A stretch of DNA of 64,000 bases from positions 15,533,718 through 15,597,717 of the forward strand of contig OY754978.1 in assembly GCA_963576475.1 (NCBI GenBank), read 5' to 3'. The position numbers and the translations under genes are program-made. The notes under the pieces were generated by a model. It saw nothing but the letters and a program-made list of their open reading frames with translations. It searched no databases and was not told the origin of the DNA. Origin of the DNA: Molanna angustata (taxonomy: Eukaryota > Arthropoda > Insecta > Trichoptera > Molannidae). Positions 10,310 through 20,704 of this stretch are shown here, piece after piece; within the stretch, counting starts at the first letter, position 1, and every line of letters begins with the position of its first letter.

Positions 10310-10755
10310 ACAAAAGAGTTCTCACATCGGGAAGAAATAAAAATATCAGTCTGCCTACTGAAGAAGAAGACCAGCGACGTTGCCAAGCATCTAAAAGAGA
10401 ACTCCGTGCAAAGTTCTCAATCTCTCCACGAGCTGTGGGTAAATTTACGGGTGGGAGAGAAACACCACCCAAATTTGAGCTTCGGCCTCTATACAGGTTG
10501 TGAATTGAAGCTCGTCGCTGTGTTTCCAGATCAAGGGGAGCTATACCTGTGAAGTGTGTCGGTAGCGCAGGTTCTGCAAGCCTTTGCTAAAGCTATTAGA
10601 GCGAAGCGTTGTCCAGAAAGCAGCAGACGTCTGATGTATTGGGTCAGATTAGATGCTCTCATGTAGGGCCGATTGACATGGGAGTAGGCAACAGAGTTGG
10701 TCCAGGACAGAACATCCTGAAGAAACTGGGTGACGACCACATACACCATACTTGT
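10310..10755 (-). pseudogene. R1-like LINE, region before the zinc knuckle
   Basis: Two minus-strand frames give family blocks in the right order. LLLSGQRFALIALAKACRTC, ATDTLH (about 10560-10640) fits the 'QR..L..I..AYRTVST.AL' block. LLDAWQRRWSSSSVGRLIF, then LPDVRT (about 10330-10410), fits the 'W(Q).RW..S..GR.TY.LIPD' block. Both are hallmarks of R1-type ORF2 downstream of the RT. A frameshift lies between them, and the 3' part continues at 9992 after an insertion. Canonical R1 elements target 28S rDNA; no rDNA is visible here, so this is a non-rDNA relative or a dispersed copy. Confidence 0.65.
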
Positions 10756-10799
10756 AGCAGACGTGGATTGATTGATTCATCGACTAACAAAGGATCTTT

Positions 10800-11220
10800 A
10801 TAAGACGATTATAAGATTTTTTTAACAAAAAATATAAAATAGCGATTATCTTAAAAATATGATTGTGAAAAAGTAAAATCAAGTAAATTGGAAACATATA
10901 AATATAAATAAAATACGCTGTATGTAAATAATTAAAACAAGACTTCAAAGTGTTTTGTTAAACAATATTTGCTTTGTATTGGCCGACACGTGAAGTGTTG
11001 ACACGTGTTGTAACGGCGCTCTCTACTCTTTATCAACCGTTCTAACACGTTCAATGACGATAAAACAAATGTTAATCTAGGATCAATATTTTTTTATTTT
11101 CAAATATGGAATCATTAAATTTGTGGAACATTATCATAAAATTTACAATTTTTTTACACTATTTAAAATAATTAGGTAATAAAAAATATTTTTAATACAT
11201 TTGACGAGAACAAATTAGTA
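10800..11220. other. AT-rich spacer
   Basis: Nothing is recognised apart from a short GC-richer patch at 10980-11045 with the repeated word ACACGTG. It may be the edge of the DNA transposon whose transposase end lies at 11222-11546. Confidence 0.3.
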
Positions 11221-11221
11221 T

Positions 11222-11546
11222 CTAACATTCTTCGCCCGATAATTCAGACTCTTCAGATTCATTTTGTGATGATGAGCTGTCACCTGTATTTACAACAAAC
11301 GTGTTCTCATCCATAATAGAATCCAAAATAGCATCACTTAGTTTATATTTTTCTTCCTCTTTTTGGACATGTGGACACAGTTGAACCCAATCATTGCTGG
11401 TTATTTGCGATATTTTTTCTTCTACCAAAGCACGTACACTTTCCATTGTTAATGATACATTTTAAGATCCCATATAACTTTTTATTATTGACCACATATT
11501 TTCAATTGGATTAAGTTCTGGATTATAAGAGGGTTTCCTCAAGGAA
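11222..11546 (-). pseudogene. Tc1/mariner-superfamily transposase, C-terminal remnant
   Basis: Read on minus from 11546: RKPSYNPELNPIENMWSIIK at about 11480-11540, an in-frame stop, then about 74 residues with EEKISQITSNDWVQLCPHV and a Ser/Glu-rich acidic end to a stop at 11222. The 'P(D/E)LNPIEN.W..(I/V)K' segment is the block carrying the last catalytic acid of DDE-type Tc1-like transposases (DDE_3). The 'W...C.HV' and acidic tail are typical of the insect cellular versions. The N-terminal DNA-binding domain and first two acidic residues are missing. It is a dead fragment. Confidence 0.75.
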
Positions 11547-11934
11547 TCGTCTCAATATAATTAAATATGTAAATAAATAGTAAATAAATATTCTCATATG
11601 TTTTTATATTAAACGTTCGCAGGTAGATATAGGTACATAAACTTATTATTTTAATAATTAAAGTTATAGTTAAATCTTTCTTTTTTTTTGTTTAGGTTCT
11701 TTGCGTTTTTGGTTTTACGTCCTGGCTTCGAAATCTAATAAAGAAAAAAGCAATCATCACTTCCAAAAAATTCATTCTCTGTGAATTTGAAGCATTGGTC
11801 ATTTTTTATGAAATGGGTAATTTATATAGCGCCATTATTATGTATAATACCTGAAAAAAAATTTTGATTTTAAATATTTGAGTTTAAGGTCGGGACCGTC
11901 CATGTTCGGGACAGAGATGGCACGACCATAAAAC
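11547..11934. other. AT-rich spacer
   Basis: Nothing is recognised. Confidence 0.5.
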
Positions 11935-12070
11935 AATATTCTGAAAGATGGAAATGTTAGAAGCGTGAACAACAGATACGAACATTTAAGAGATGATGCA
12001 TGAATGTTGACGAGGCGAAAAATGTGGCGTTCGGTACTCTCTGCCTATCCCGTGAGGGTATGTATGTTTA
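11935..12070 (+). pseudogene. LINE family Z extreme 3' end
   Basis: KDGNVRSVNNRYEH is encoded from 11944 and RRKMWRSVLSAYPVR at about 12013-12057, followed by TATGTATG. The same two blocks, in the same order, end the LINE at 56757-57245 (minus). This very short piece is the part of LINE Z that also occurs inside HINE-A and HINE-B. Confidence 0.65.
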
Positions 12071-12766
12071 AAAAATTATCAGTAAAATATAACAATAAGG
12101 AAAAAGTTTTAAATGAAATGGATATTAATAGAAAATACAAGGCACATAATATTGACATATCATCGACGTATCAATAAATATATACAGTTAGATATAATTT
12201 AAGATGAAACTGATAGTAACGCTTAAGAATGTTTTTATTACACGTCATATTTGTCAAAACTGACACCCTTTAACCTTCTTCCCTAACGTAAGGAGCCACG
12301 TGACCGCCACGCGGACCAATAGCAAATTAGATTCCATATTATTTGAAATGATGCGCTGGATACAAAGCGCGGGAAACCGTTAACATCACCGACCCTCTTA
12401 ATATTCATATTGAATTGTCGATTTAATATACGAAGAGATGTCATTCCGTCTGTCTGTATTAAGAGATATTTTTTTAACAGTTTTATAATATAAAATAAAT
12501 TAAATAATTCTAAAGTTTTTATGTTAGAGTAAAAATCCTTTTTTAAATATATTTAAAAAAATGGGCAACGTATAAAAATATAAATTACACAATATAATAA
12601 ATAGGAATAAGGTTAGTAATTGTAACTTAGTCAGCCCACCTTTGATTTCATGTTGCATGTAGGTAACTACTGCTGGTAACAAAACAATGAATTATTCCTG
12701 TCCAATGTGACTCTTGAAAGAGTCCTGGACATTACAGAATATGTTCATGGACATCCTTTATCCAAA
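12071..12766. other. AT-rich spacer
   Basis: No gene is seen. A 100-bp GC-richer patch (12260-12360: TAAGGAGCCACGTGACCG, then a CCAAT) is unexplained. Confidence 0.4.
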
Positions 12767-12997
12767 TTATTCTATGGTAAGACATCGGTACAGTGGCGAA
12801 TTCTGAGCGGAGTTGGTGTTTTTTTTTACTAAAAAGAACGTTGAAGTGTGCCTTGTTCGTCTGTTTGTTATGTTGAAGTTATTCATTTTCAGAAGGTCTG
12901 TGAAGTCAATTTTGCGGTTTATTATGTCATAAAGGTGCATTAATTCTGAGGTCCTTCGTCTTGTCTGTAAAGTCTTCATGTTTGTAGGTATTACCAT
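12767..12997 (-). pseudogene. Jockey/CR1-like LINE C-terminus
   Basis: A 76-codon minus-strand frame has LQTRRRTSELMHLYDIINRK, then LKMNNFNITNRRTRHTSTFF, then TNSAQNSPLYRC. It follows the terminal block order of the LINE at 27706-28194 (L.NRRTVSDMM.LHNIIN.., F..P...CRTRHTPLF, TNYAQH..MYR), so both are members of one clade. No upstream RT is present. Confidence 0.7.
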
Positions 12998-13204
12998 TTT
13001 TTTATTTCATGTGTCTCATAAATATGCGTCGAATTCATTCTATACTCTTAATATAAATACTATATTGTGGATTCCAGATGATTGATGGATGTTTCAATTA
13101 TTGACTTTAACAATTGTGTAATTTAGAAAGCTAAATGTTACCAAAATCAATGAATACCCAACATGTGGCAATGTTGCAAAATATTTATGAAGTGTTGGAT
13201 GAGT

Positions 13205-13365
13205 CTTGTTGAAAAAAAATATAATTTTTCAATATTAATAACTGTCACATTATGATAGAACTCCATATCACATATAATAATGATGAAATAAATATAATTT
13301 AACAATATTTGAAACTGTCACATCATGATAGAACTCCACATCACATAATTATGATTATGATGAAA
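13205..13365 (+). repeat. Two-unit tandem duplication, about 90 bp
   Basis: AACTGTCACATTATGATAGA, ACTCCATATCACATA (about 13241) recurs about 73-75 bp later as AACTGTCACATCATGATAGA, ACTCCACATCACATA. Each is preceded by an AATATAATTT(T/A)-CAATATT stretch. Confidence 0.6.
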
Positions 13366-13398
13366 AAAAAAATTGTTTTATTTAATTTGGTTTGGAAA

Positions 13399-13577
13399 CG
13401 CCATTCACCCATTTACCGGTATCGTTCAATGCCTAGTATCGTCAGAATGGTGAACAATAGTGGTGAAGACAATTTCTAAAAAGAATGGTGAACAATAGTT
13501 CTATTATGTATATTAATATAACTATTTTTTTACCATTTTGACGATGCTCAGTATTGAGCGATACCGGTGAATGGGAG
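13399..13577. mobile_element. Palindromic MITE
   Basis: The left end CCATTCACCCATTTACCGGT, ATCGTTCAAT, TATCGTCAGAATGGT is inverted at the right as ACCATTTTGACGATGCTCAG, TATTGAGCG, ATACCGGTGAATGG. Arms are about 50 bp around an 85-bp middle that repeats GAATGGTGAACAATAGT twice. There is no coding sequence; the superfamily is unknown. Confidence 0.65.
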
Positions 13578-13905
13578 TTTTTTTTGCGAACGAAATTAAA
13601 TAGAACGAAAAATTACATATTTTTTTTTTATTATAATTGTATGTGAAATAAATTATAAATGAGTTCTTCTTCCCGGGCGACGCAGGGTTCATCAGAGTGT
13701 TATATCTAGGGGTGATACTGATCTAACATATATACCTATTATTATATAGGTACATAGATAATGTATTTGCAATAAACAATTTATTCGGGATTAGTTAGGT
13801 GTGGCTCATATTAATTGAAGAGGGATTACAAATGTGACAAAAGAATTTTTCATTAAGTGGGTATGAAATACTTTTGACAACACATACCTATTTACAAAAG
13901 CTATT

Positions 13906-14677
<772 letters not shown>

Positions 14678-14699
14678 AAAGTAATAAAGCAATCAAAAT

Positions 14700-15413
14700 G
14701 TTAGTGTTTGTGTGTGTGTATGTGTGTGTGTGTGTGTTTGTCTCACGCCTTCTGAAAAACCAAGAGCATCTAAAAATCTAATTTATGTGCGAACGTGTAC
14801 CTGTATACCTGATGCAGTGTCACGCTAAAAATAATGCGATAAAAAAGCTGAATTTTAAAAATATTTCAATAATTATTTTTTTCATACAAAATTTTCCAAG
14901 TCGTATCTGTCAAAAAAGTGTACATTTTGCACGCAAATATCTGTTAGTTTAAAAGTTAGAAGTACGTATTTACACGAAAAAAATATATTTTCAAGTATAA
15001 CTTAGCGTTTGAGTGAAAAACATGGTGAATATTTTGTATAATTATAATGTTTAACTTATTTTTAATGTAAGCGTTTTGTACATGAACGCCGCCATTTTAA
15101 TATCTTTTCATACAATATTTCATTTTCCTACCGAATGAATATGTTCTTGAAAATAATAAACCTTTGAATTAAATGTAATTATGAAATAATAAAATGAAAC
15201 ACAAGACATTACAGCAAGTTTTAAGACATATATTGTAAAAATGTGTTTATTATTAGTAAATATATAGGCATAATAAAATTGCATAATTTGTAAATAATAT
15301 TTGATTTTTCTGACAATTTTCATTTTTATGGCATCGAACAAACCAATGTATGTAGGTACCTACATATTCAAAAAATGTCTCAAACCATTTGATATTTTTT
15401 ACGTATTGGAATG
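14700..15413. other. AT-rich spacer with a (GT)n tract
   Basis: A (GT)n-like run lies at 14705-14740. Otherwise nothing is recognised. Confidence 0.5.
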
Positions 15414-15427
15414 GTTACTATGGTAAC
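15414..15427. promoter_or_regulatory. RFX X-box-like palindrome
   Basis: GTTACTATGGTAAC is a perfect 14-bp inverted repeat fitting the RFX X-box consensus GTNRCC/N-N(0-3)-RGYAAC in its insect/nematode form (GTYNYYATRGNAAC). The surroundings show no gene start. A 14-bp match can occur by chance, so binding is only a possibility. Confidence 0.3.
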
Positions 15428-15654
15428 GGAAAGATTCTGATATTCAAATAAAATTTGTTATGAATCGAATTTATTTAGAACATTGTTGTAGGTAGGTACC
15501 TACCTATTATTATTTACTTACAAATCAACAATATACTGATTTCCTATCGGAAAATTATTTTATTTATTTATTTATGAATGTATGAATGTATGCAAGCGAT
15601 GTGCTCCTAAACCGTATGTCCGATTACAATGAAACTTTGGCGAATTGTCGAGCG

Positions 15655-15950
15655 TGTGCCCGAGGTGGTTTCTGGATTTAAACTTTTTTCTTATTCTTCT
15701 TCTTCTTCGTGTATTTGGTCATTTTACCAATGAAAGCGGAATATCCTGGGAAAAGAAGGTCCGACTGTCCCTCCATCTCTTCGCAGGTCTTCCAGGACGG
15801 TTTCTGGATTTAAACTTTTTTCTTCTTCTTCTTCATCGTGTATTTGGTCATTTTACCTATAAAGGTGGAGTATCCTGGGAAAAGAAGACGGTGCTTACAT
15901 CTCTTCGCGGTTCTTCCAGGATGGTTTCTGGATTTAAACTTTTCTTACCC
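15655..15950 (+). repeat. Tandem repeat, about 125-132 bp unit
   Basis: GGTTTCTGGATTTAAAC starts at 15667, 15799 and 15923. Between them the order is a CTTCTTCTT run, CGTGTATTTGGTCATTTTAC, GGAATATCCTGGGAAAAGAA, CATCTCTTCGCAGG. Confidence 0.85.
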
Positions 15951-15954
15951 GAAT

Positions 15955-16095
15955 GAAGGGACGGGATGTAATTGAAGGGAAGGGAGGCACTAAAGGGCCT
16001 GAAGGGACGGGAGGTATTAAAGGGCCTGAAGGGACGGGAGGTACTGAAGGGCCTGATGGGACGGGAGGTACTGAAGGGTCTGAAGCGACGGCTCC
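15955..16095 (+). repeat. 27-bp minisatellite, about four units
   Basis: The unit is GGGACGGGAGGTACTGAAGG followed by GCCTGAA. Being 9 codons long it stays in frame, but stops around it and the setting inside repeats argue against a protein. Confidence 0.85.
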
Positions 16096-16099
16096 TGGA

Positions 16100-17110
16100 G
16101 TCTAATTATTTTTCTTCTTAATTTTATGTAGACCTTTAAGGACAGTTTTAATACAAACTATTTCCTATAGATTAATCTTCTTCTTCTTTTATGAAGACCT
16201 TTTGCTCAGTTTTTATACAATCTATTTCCAATAGTCTAATTCTTCTATTTTATGTATTTTTCTTATTTTATGCAGACCATTGGGATTTTTTAAACAAACT
16301 ATGTCTTATAGTCTTATACTTATTCTTCTCTTTTTTATTTAGACTTTTGGGTTAGTTTTAAGTCTAATAGTCTATTGTGCAGAAATATTATTAACGATAT
16401 GCACACTTGATGAAAATACATATGTAAAAACGAATGGGATGTGGGATGTGAAGATGTAACCTGCACTAGAATCTTTTCAATACTTTTGTTTAATCAAATT
16501 TAAACCATTTATATCATCCTATTTTAAATAATTTTTAACACCTACATAATATATTTGATTTCGTTGACAATATTTAAAGAAAGGGAGCTGTGGCCATTAC
16601 TGAATTCTTCACAACGTTTATATTCAAATTATTTACCATAGTTTAAGTCTTCTTCTTCTTCGTTAATGTAGACTTTTGTGTCAATTTTAAGTTCATCAGT
16701 CTAATTGTGCAAAAATATAATGCACACTTGATGAAAAAATATAAAACGAATGGGATGTGACCAACACTGGATCTTTTCAGTACATTTGTTTAATCAAATT
16801 TTAACCACATCCCAACATCCAAAATTACTAAATATTCAATAGGTAAGTACATATTACAATTTGTTTTCGATGATAATATTTAAAAATGGGGGTTGTGGCC
16901 AAACCAATCTCTTTACAATGTTGATAAACAGTCATATTTAAAACCATTTCGAATAGTGAAGAAATTGTATATTATACTTCATTCACACTTTATAGCAATA
17001 TATAAAAAATAATGGGTTGTGGCCATCACTTGAACATTTTACAATCAAATTCAATCATATTTCAAACCACTTTTCATAGTCCGATTTTGCAAAATAATTG
17101 GGTGACAATA
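16100..17110 (+). repeat. Degenerate long-period array with HINE-A-like words
   Basis: Two kinds of unit alternate. Units near 16124, 16184, 16260, 16340 and 16665 have TTTATGTAGACCTTT, ACAAACTATTTCCTATAGTC and CTTCTTCTT. Units near 16425, 16571, 16741, 16885 and 17008 have AATGGGTTGTGGCCAACACT-like words followed by ATCTTTTCAA. The second word resembles the capped end of HINE-A in reverse (GAGTGGGTTGTGGCCAACAC). Confidence 0.5.
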
Positions 17111-17144
17111 TTATAAAAACGATTGCTTTTTCCTTCACAATTTT

Positions 17145-17178
17145 ACATTCTTGGCCAACGGCGGGACATAAAAGCTAG
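17145..17178 (+). mobile_element. Possible Helitron 3' terminus
   Basis: TTGGCCAACGGCGGGACATA, AAAGCTAG ends in CTAG followed by T. Canonical Helitrons end CTRR with a short GC-rich hairpin just before (here GGCC-AACG-GC is weak) and insert between A and T. If so, the array at 15.6-17.1 kb may be its body. No Rep/helicase sequence is seen. Confidence 0.3.
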
Positions 17179-17203
17179 TATATAATAATAAGAGAAATTT
17201 TTT

Positions 17204-17424
17204 ATTAATAAAATTTAAATTACAAATTAGGTACTTTGTTTAAACCACTTATGAGTATTTACGGTTGACTAGTTGCGGAGCTGACCCGCTCCCTCATCAG
17301 AACAAACTAATAATAGTATTAGTTTGTTCTGATGAGGGAGCGGGTCAGCTCCGCAACTAGTCAACCGTAAATACTCATTAGTGGTTTAAACAAAGTACCT
17401 AATTTGTAATTTTAATTTTATTAG
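17204..17424. mobile_element. Near-perfect 221-bp palindrome with hammerhead-like core
   Basis: Arms 17204-17311 and 17318-17424 are almost identical around a 6-nt centre. The right arm has CTGATGA (17329-17335), a 5-bp stem GGAGC/GCTCC (17337-17341, 17348-17352), GCAAC (17353-17357), TA and GTC (17360-17362), in the order of a short-stem-III hammerhead ribozyme. The deviations (GCAA for GAAA, one extra base before stem II) should inactivate it. The motif type and inverted pairing suggest a Penelope-like element remnant. Confidence 0.5.
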
Positions 17425-17429
17425 TTAAA

Positions 17430-17588
17430 ATGTGACACAAAAATAAAGCTACGACGTATAAATAAATTTTTTACGTTTGGCAATGTAAAGTTATTTGATT
17501 TCATATTGATATTAGTGTAATATTAACAGGGAAGCTTCATTGTGTAGTGGAGAGTTAGTTTAGCGTTGGCCACAACCTACTCGTTTTA
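17430..17588 (+). mobile_element. HINE-A 3' end
   Basis: TTTTACGTTTGGCAATGTAA and TTTGATTTCATATTGATATT match 32030-32065 of another copy. It then ends TAGTGGAGAGTTAG, GTTGGCCACAACCTACTCG, TTTT. It could be the missing 3' half of the copy starting at 13906. Confidence 0.65.
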
Positions 17589-17639
17589 TTTATTTATTTA
17601 CATCTATTTCTACATCTTTACAATAATGTCATAAAATTT

Positions 17640-17985
17640 TATTGATTTCATTGCTGTGGTGACCGATTTAGAATAGTGCTTCCACACTTTTGTGTTATCG
17701 TCGTTTTCGGGTGTTCTGTCAGAGCAGTATAATCAAGAATACAAAATGCTAATGTAGGTATACATACAGTTTTAATTCACAAACGACCATGAATTTAATG
17801 AGCATAAGCGCTTTCGCCGGAGCTTCGCCACACATTCTAAATGTAGTGCCTATGTAGGTGATACGAGATTGGTGTGGGGGATAAACGCACGTGGCATGCT
17901 TCATTTTATAAGGTTATGTACACCCGCACACCTGTCGATGTTTACTCCACATTGTGGGATTACTCCGTGGTGGTATGAATGAATG
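17640..17985 (+). repeat. SINE family V body
   Basis: It shares with 600-882: GCTTCCACACTTTTGTGTTATC, TCGTTTTCGGGTGTTCTGTC, TTATAAGGTTATGTACACCC and CACATTGTGGGATTACTCCG, TGGTGGTATGAATGAATG. The last words form the (GAAT)n-type 3' end of the family. Confidence 0.65.
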
Positions 17986-18099
17986 GTAGGAAAATTTTAT
18001 TGACACTGCTCCTGGATAAATTCAATTTGTATTACTTACTAAAATGTAATTACAAACACCATATTATGCACTTCCTTATATCCCGTGCACGTGATTTTT

Positions 18100-18235
18100 A
18101 TCGACAGTGTTTTCAGCCCGGTGGAGCAAGAATTAAGTGAGATTTTTTCAAATATATCCTCTGTTGGAGATCGAATTCGGGACTCCGGCACAGAATTGAA
18201 TCGACTTACCATTACGATCCAAGCTAAAACAAGGA
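18100..18235 (-). repeat. SINE family S3 head, reverse
   Basis: The reverse strand has TAATGGTAAGTCGATTCAAT (box A-like) and GAATTCGATCTCC (box B-like), about 35 bp apart, then a body with GAAAACACTGTCGATAAAAA. The layout is like 23872-24110. Confidence 0.45.
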
Positions 18236-18281
18236 AAAAATATTAATAGGAATTTGAAAGTTGTTTTTAGTATAACTACAT

Positions 18282-18440
18282 AGATGGATGGTGGCAGGGC
18301 GGTAAGCGCGCTGGGTTTGTAATCCAGTGGTCGCGGCTTCGAATCATGCCATGACCGATTTCGTTCACCTATAGTACAAGCATTTATACTTAATTTAGGG
18401 AATGTTAAAGATGTATATGTATTTGCTACAAGGACGTACG
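18282..18440 (+). repeat. SINE family S1, tRNA-Thr(TGT)-like head
   Basis: GTGGCAGGGCGGTAAGCGCG, CTGGGTTTGTAATCCAG, GGCTTCGAATCATGCCA folds as a tRNA with anticodon TGT in a CTGGG/TCCAG stem. Box B is GCTTCGAATC. About 80 bp of shared body follow (TCACCTATAGTACAAGCATT ... ATGTATTTGCTACAAGGAC). The copy at 63822-64000 shares both head and body, so this is a SINE and not a tRNA gene. Confidence 0.8.
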
Positions 18441-18584
18441 TATTATTTTTTTTAATATTTTTATTTTTTCGTTGAAAATTTCTTTACTGTCGTTCAAGTA
18501 CTCCGTGATCTCTCCTCGGTTGGTAATCTGTCCCAGATCACCGATACAGATGTTAAAAAACTCATAACTCCATGTTAACTAATA

Positions 18585-18672
18585 ATAGCCCTAGAACAGA
18601 GTTTCATAGTTGGGCAGCAGTATTTTGCTTGTTGCTGTCATTGGAGAGTGTGGTGTGATAGATAAATAATAA
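18585..18672 (+). pseudogene. LINE 3' UTR fragment
   Basis: AATAGCCCTAGAACAGAGTT, TCATAGTTGGGCAGCAGT is the same 3'-UTR motif as at 26325-26370. It ends in GATAAATAATAATG. Confidence 0.5.
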
Positions 18673-18699
18673 TGCATTGGCGTAATGTTCACATATGTT

Positions 18700-18840
18700 T
18701 TATTTACTTTTTATTTGGCCTACTTCCGTCCACTTCCGAACGAAGGACTCCTCCATTTGACTCCACGACGTCCTGTACTTTGCAGTCTGTATCCAGGAAG
18801 CGTCAGCATTTCGTTGAATATCATCTCTCCACCTCATATA
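18700..18840 (-). pseudogene. RTE-like LINE C-terminus
   Basis: The minus frame gives MRWRDDIQRNADASWIQTAK, YRTSWSQMEESFVRKWTEVG before a stop. This is the well-known ending 'RW.DDI....W...A.DR..W...EE.FV..WT..G' of RTE-like ORF2. Confidence 0.7.
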
Positions 18841-18899
18841 TGGCTCAATTAAGAGGACGTATAACGCTAAATCTAGTGACTGAATACACGAACTAAATA

Positions 18900-19940
18900 A
18901 TACAAAAAATATCACGAACATTCACTTCGATTTTATGCTCTCTTTAAAAATATAAACGATTTATTTTTCTACAACACATAGTTATGGAGTCATTAAAATG
19001 CTGTAAATTAGGATGCTTTTAATATATATTTTCCAGGGGCATTTATGCTTAATTTAAAAAAATTGTGGTACGAACATTCACTTAGCAAATGTTTATAAAA
19101 CTTAAGGTTTTTTCAGAAACACTGTTCAACATATTTGAGAAATTTTATTTCAAATCGGGGTATTTGGGTTTATATGCCCCCTTAGTTTCTTTATTTATTC
19201 TATTTATTAAGTAATTTTATGTAATGATTAACGATTCGTATAATGAAGTAGCTACATATTATATATTCCTTGTAAATACATAATAAAGACATCCTCAGGT
19301 CTATATAATATGTTGTTTTGCGGCTATTCACTCGTTTATGATCTTAGACATCTTCATCTTTTGAAAAAAATCAAAATATTGCCATTTTTTTAAACGGAGC
19401 AATTAATGTTGCTATAAAATTTCTAGCCGTGTGTTATTTTACATAATAAAGAAAACAGAATTCTAAGAATTAATTTGCTTTTTAAACTTATAGACTGATG
19501 AATCGACGCGGGCTATAAGTACTTAATCAAAGAAATGTTTAAATTAGGTCAAAATCCATTAGAAGTTACGTAAAATTTGATCTTAAAGAAGTAGGAAGTA
19601 ATACGTGTAGGTACTCGAAACTAGTTAAATATAATACTGATTGTTTTTCCAAATAATGTTTGAGAGAAAGCCCGGAATCAATTTGAAGGAAAAGGATTTC
19701 TAGTGAAAATAAGAACTGGTTTTATTGTTTCGCGAAATATACGAATTTCATTATGCTCTCGGCACGATTTTGTAATTTCAATCGTAAATAATTAATTGTA
19801 TTTCTATTTACTTTACTTGAATGAATTCGTTTAAGATTATTGTTTCGATTCCAGATCTCAAGTTACTTTGATGAGAAGAAATACTTATCGGATAAAATAT
19901 ACCTACTAATGGTCAGTATCGAGATTTCAAGTATTCAGAT
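18900..19940. other. AT-rich spacer
   Basis: Nothing is recognised. Confidence 0.5.
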
Positions 19941-19944
19941 TATA

Positions 19945-20630
19945 GTGACAACAAAAAGTTTGATTATTCTAACCCGAATGTTTTGTGAACACAACCAAAC
20001 CCCACGGTTATAATAGCTGAACTTGAGTAACTGATAACATAAAAAATATTCTAACCAGAATGTTTTGTGTACAAAACCAAACCCTATGGTTATCATAGCT
20101 GAACTTGAGTAACTGATAACATAAAAAATATTATATCCCGAATGTTTTATGTACATATCCAAACCCTATAGTTATAAAAGCTATACTTGAGTAACTGATA
20201 ACATAAAAAAATATTCTATCCCGAATATAAAAAAATATTTTGTGTACACAATCAAACCCTACAGTTATAATAGCTAAACTTGAGCAACTGATAGCATATT
20301 ATAATTTTTATTCCATCCAGAATGTTATGTGTACACAATCAAATCCTACAGTAATTCCATAGTAACTAATAACATAAAAATTATTCTATCCCGAATGTTT
20401 TGTGTACACAACCAAACCCAACACTGAAATAAATATTATGACAACCGAACTGGCTACCTGCGTTTTAGCTAAACCTATGTAATATAATATCTTTGTTGGA
20501 TTTATCTATTTATGACAGTACGGTTTGGCTGTTTGCACAAAACCAACTATTTTGTAGTCACTATAATTCAGTTAATTTTAACATGAAATTTTGTTATTAA
20601 CAAAAAAAAAATATTTCAGTGCACAGTCAT
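19945..20630. repeat. MITE-like repeat D with internal 83-bp tandem array
   Basis: Six units of about 83 bp start near 19966, 20049, 20131, 20213, 20300 and 20380, each with ATTCTATCCCGAATG, TTTTGTGTACACAACCAAAC, GGTTATAATAGCTGAACTTG, AGTAACTGATAACATAAAAA. The flank at 20427-20630 (CACTGAAATAAATATTATGA ... TTTCAGTGCA) has inverted ends CACTGAAA/TTTCAGTG. It also recurs at 2050-2240, 21475-21556 and 40108-40172. Confidence 0.75.
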
Positions 20631-20704
20631 AAATATTAAACTCGAGTAACTGATAATATAAAACTTGGTAAAAATATCGGTAGTGAAACAGTAAAGTTAG
20701 TTAT

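Noticed and set aside
18291..18360. tRNA-Thr gene
   Set aside because: The head shares an 80-bp non-tRNA body with 63822-64000, so it belongs to a SINE.
19945..20420. CRISPR-like or LTR pair
   Set aside because: Contiguous degenerate 83-bp units without spacers or internal coding region.
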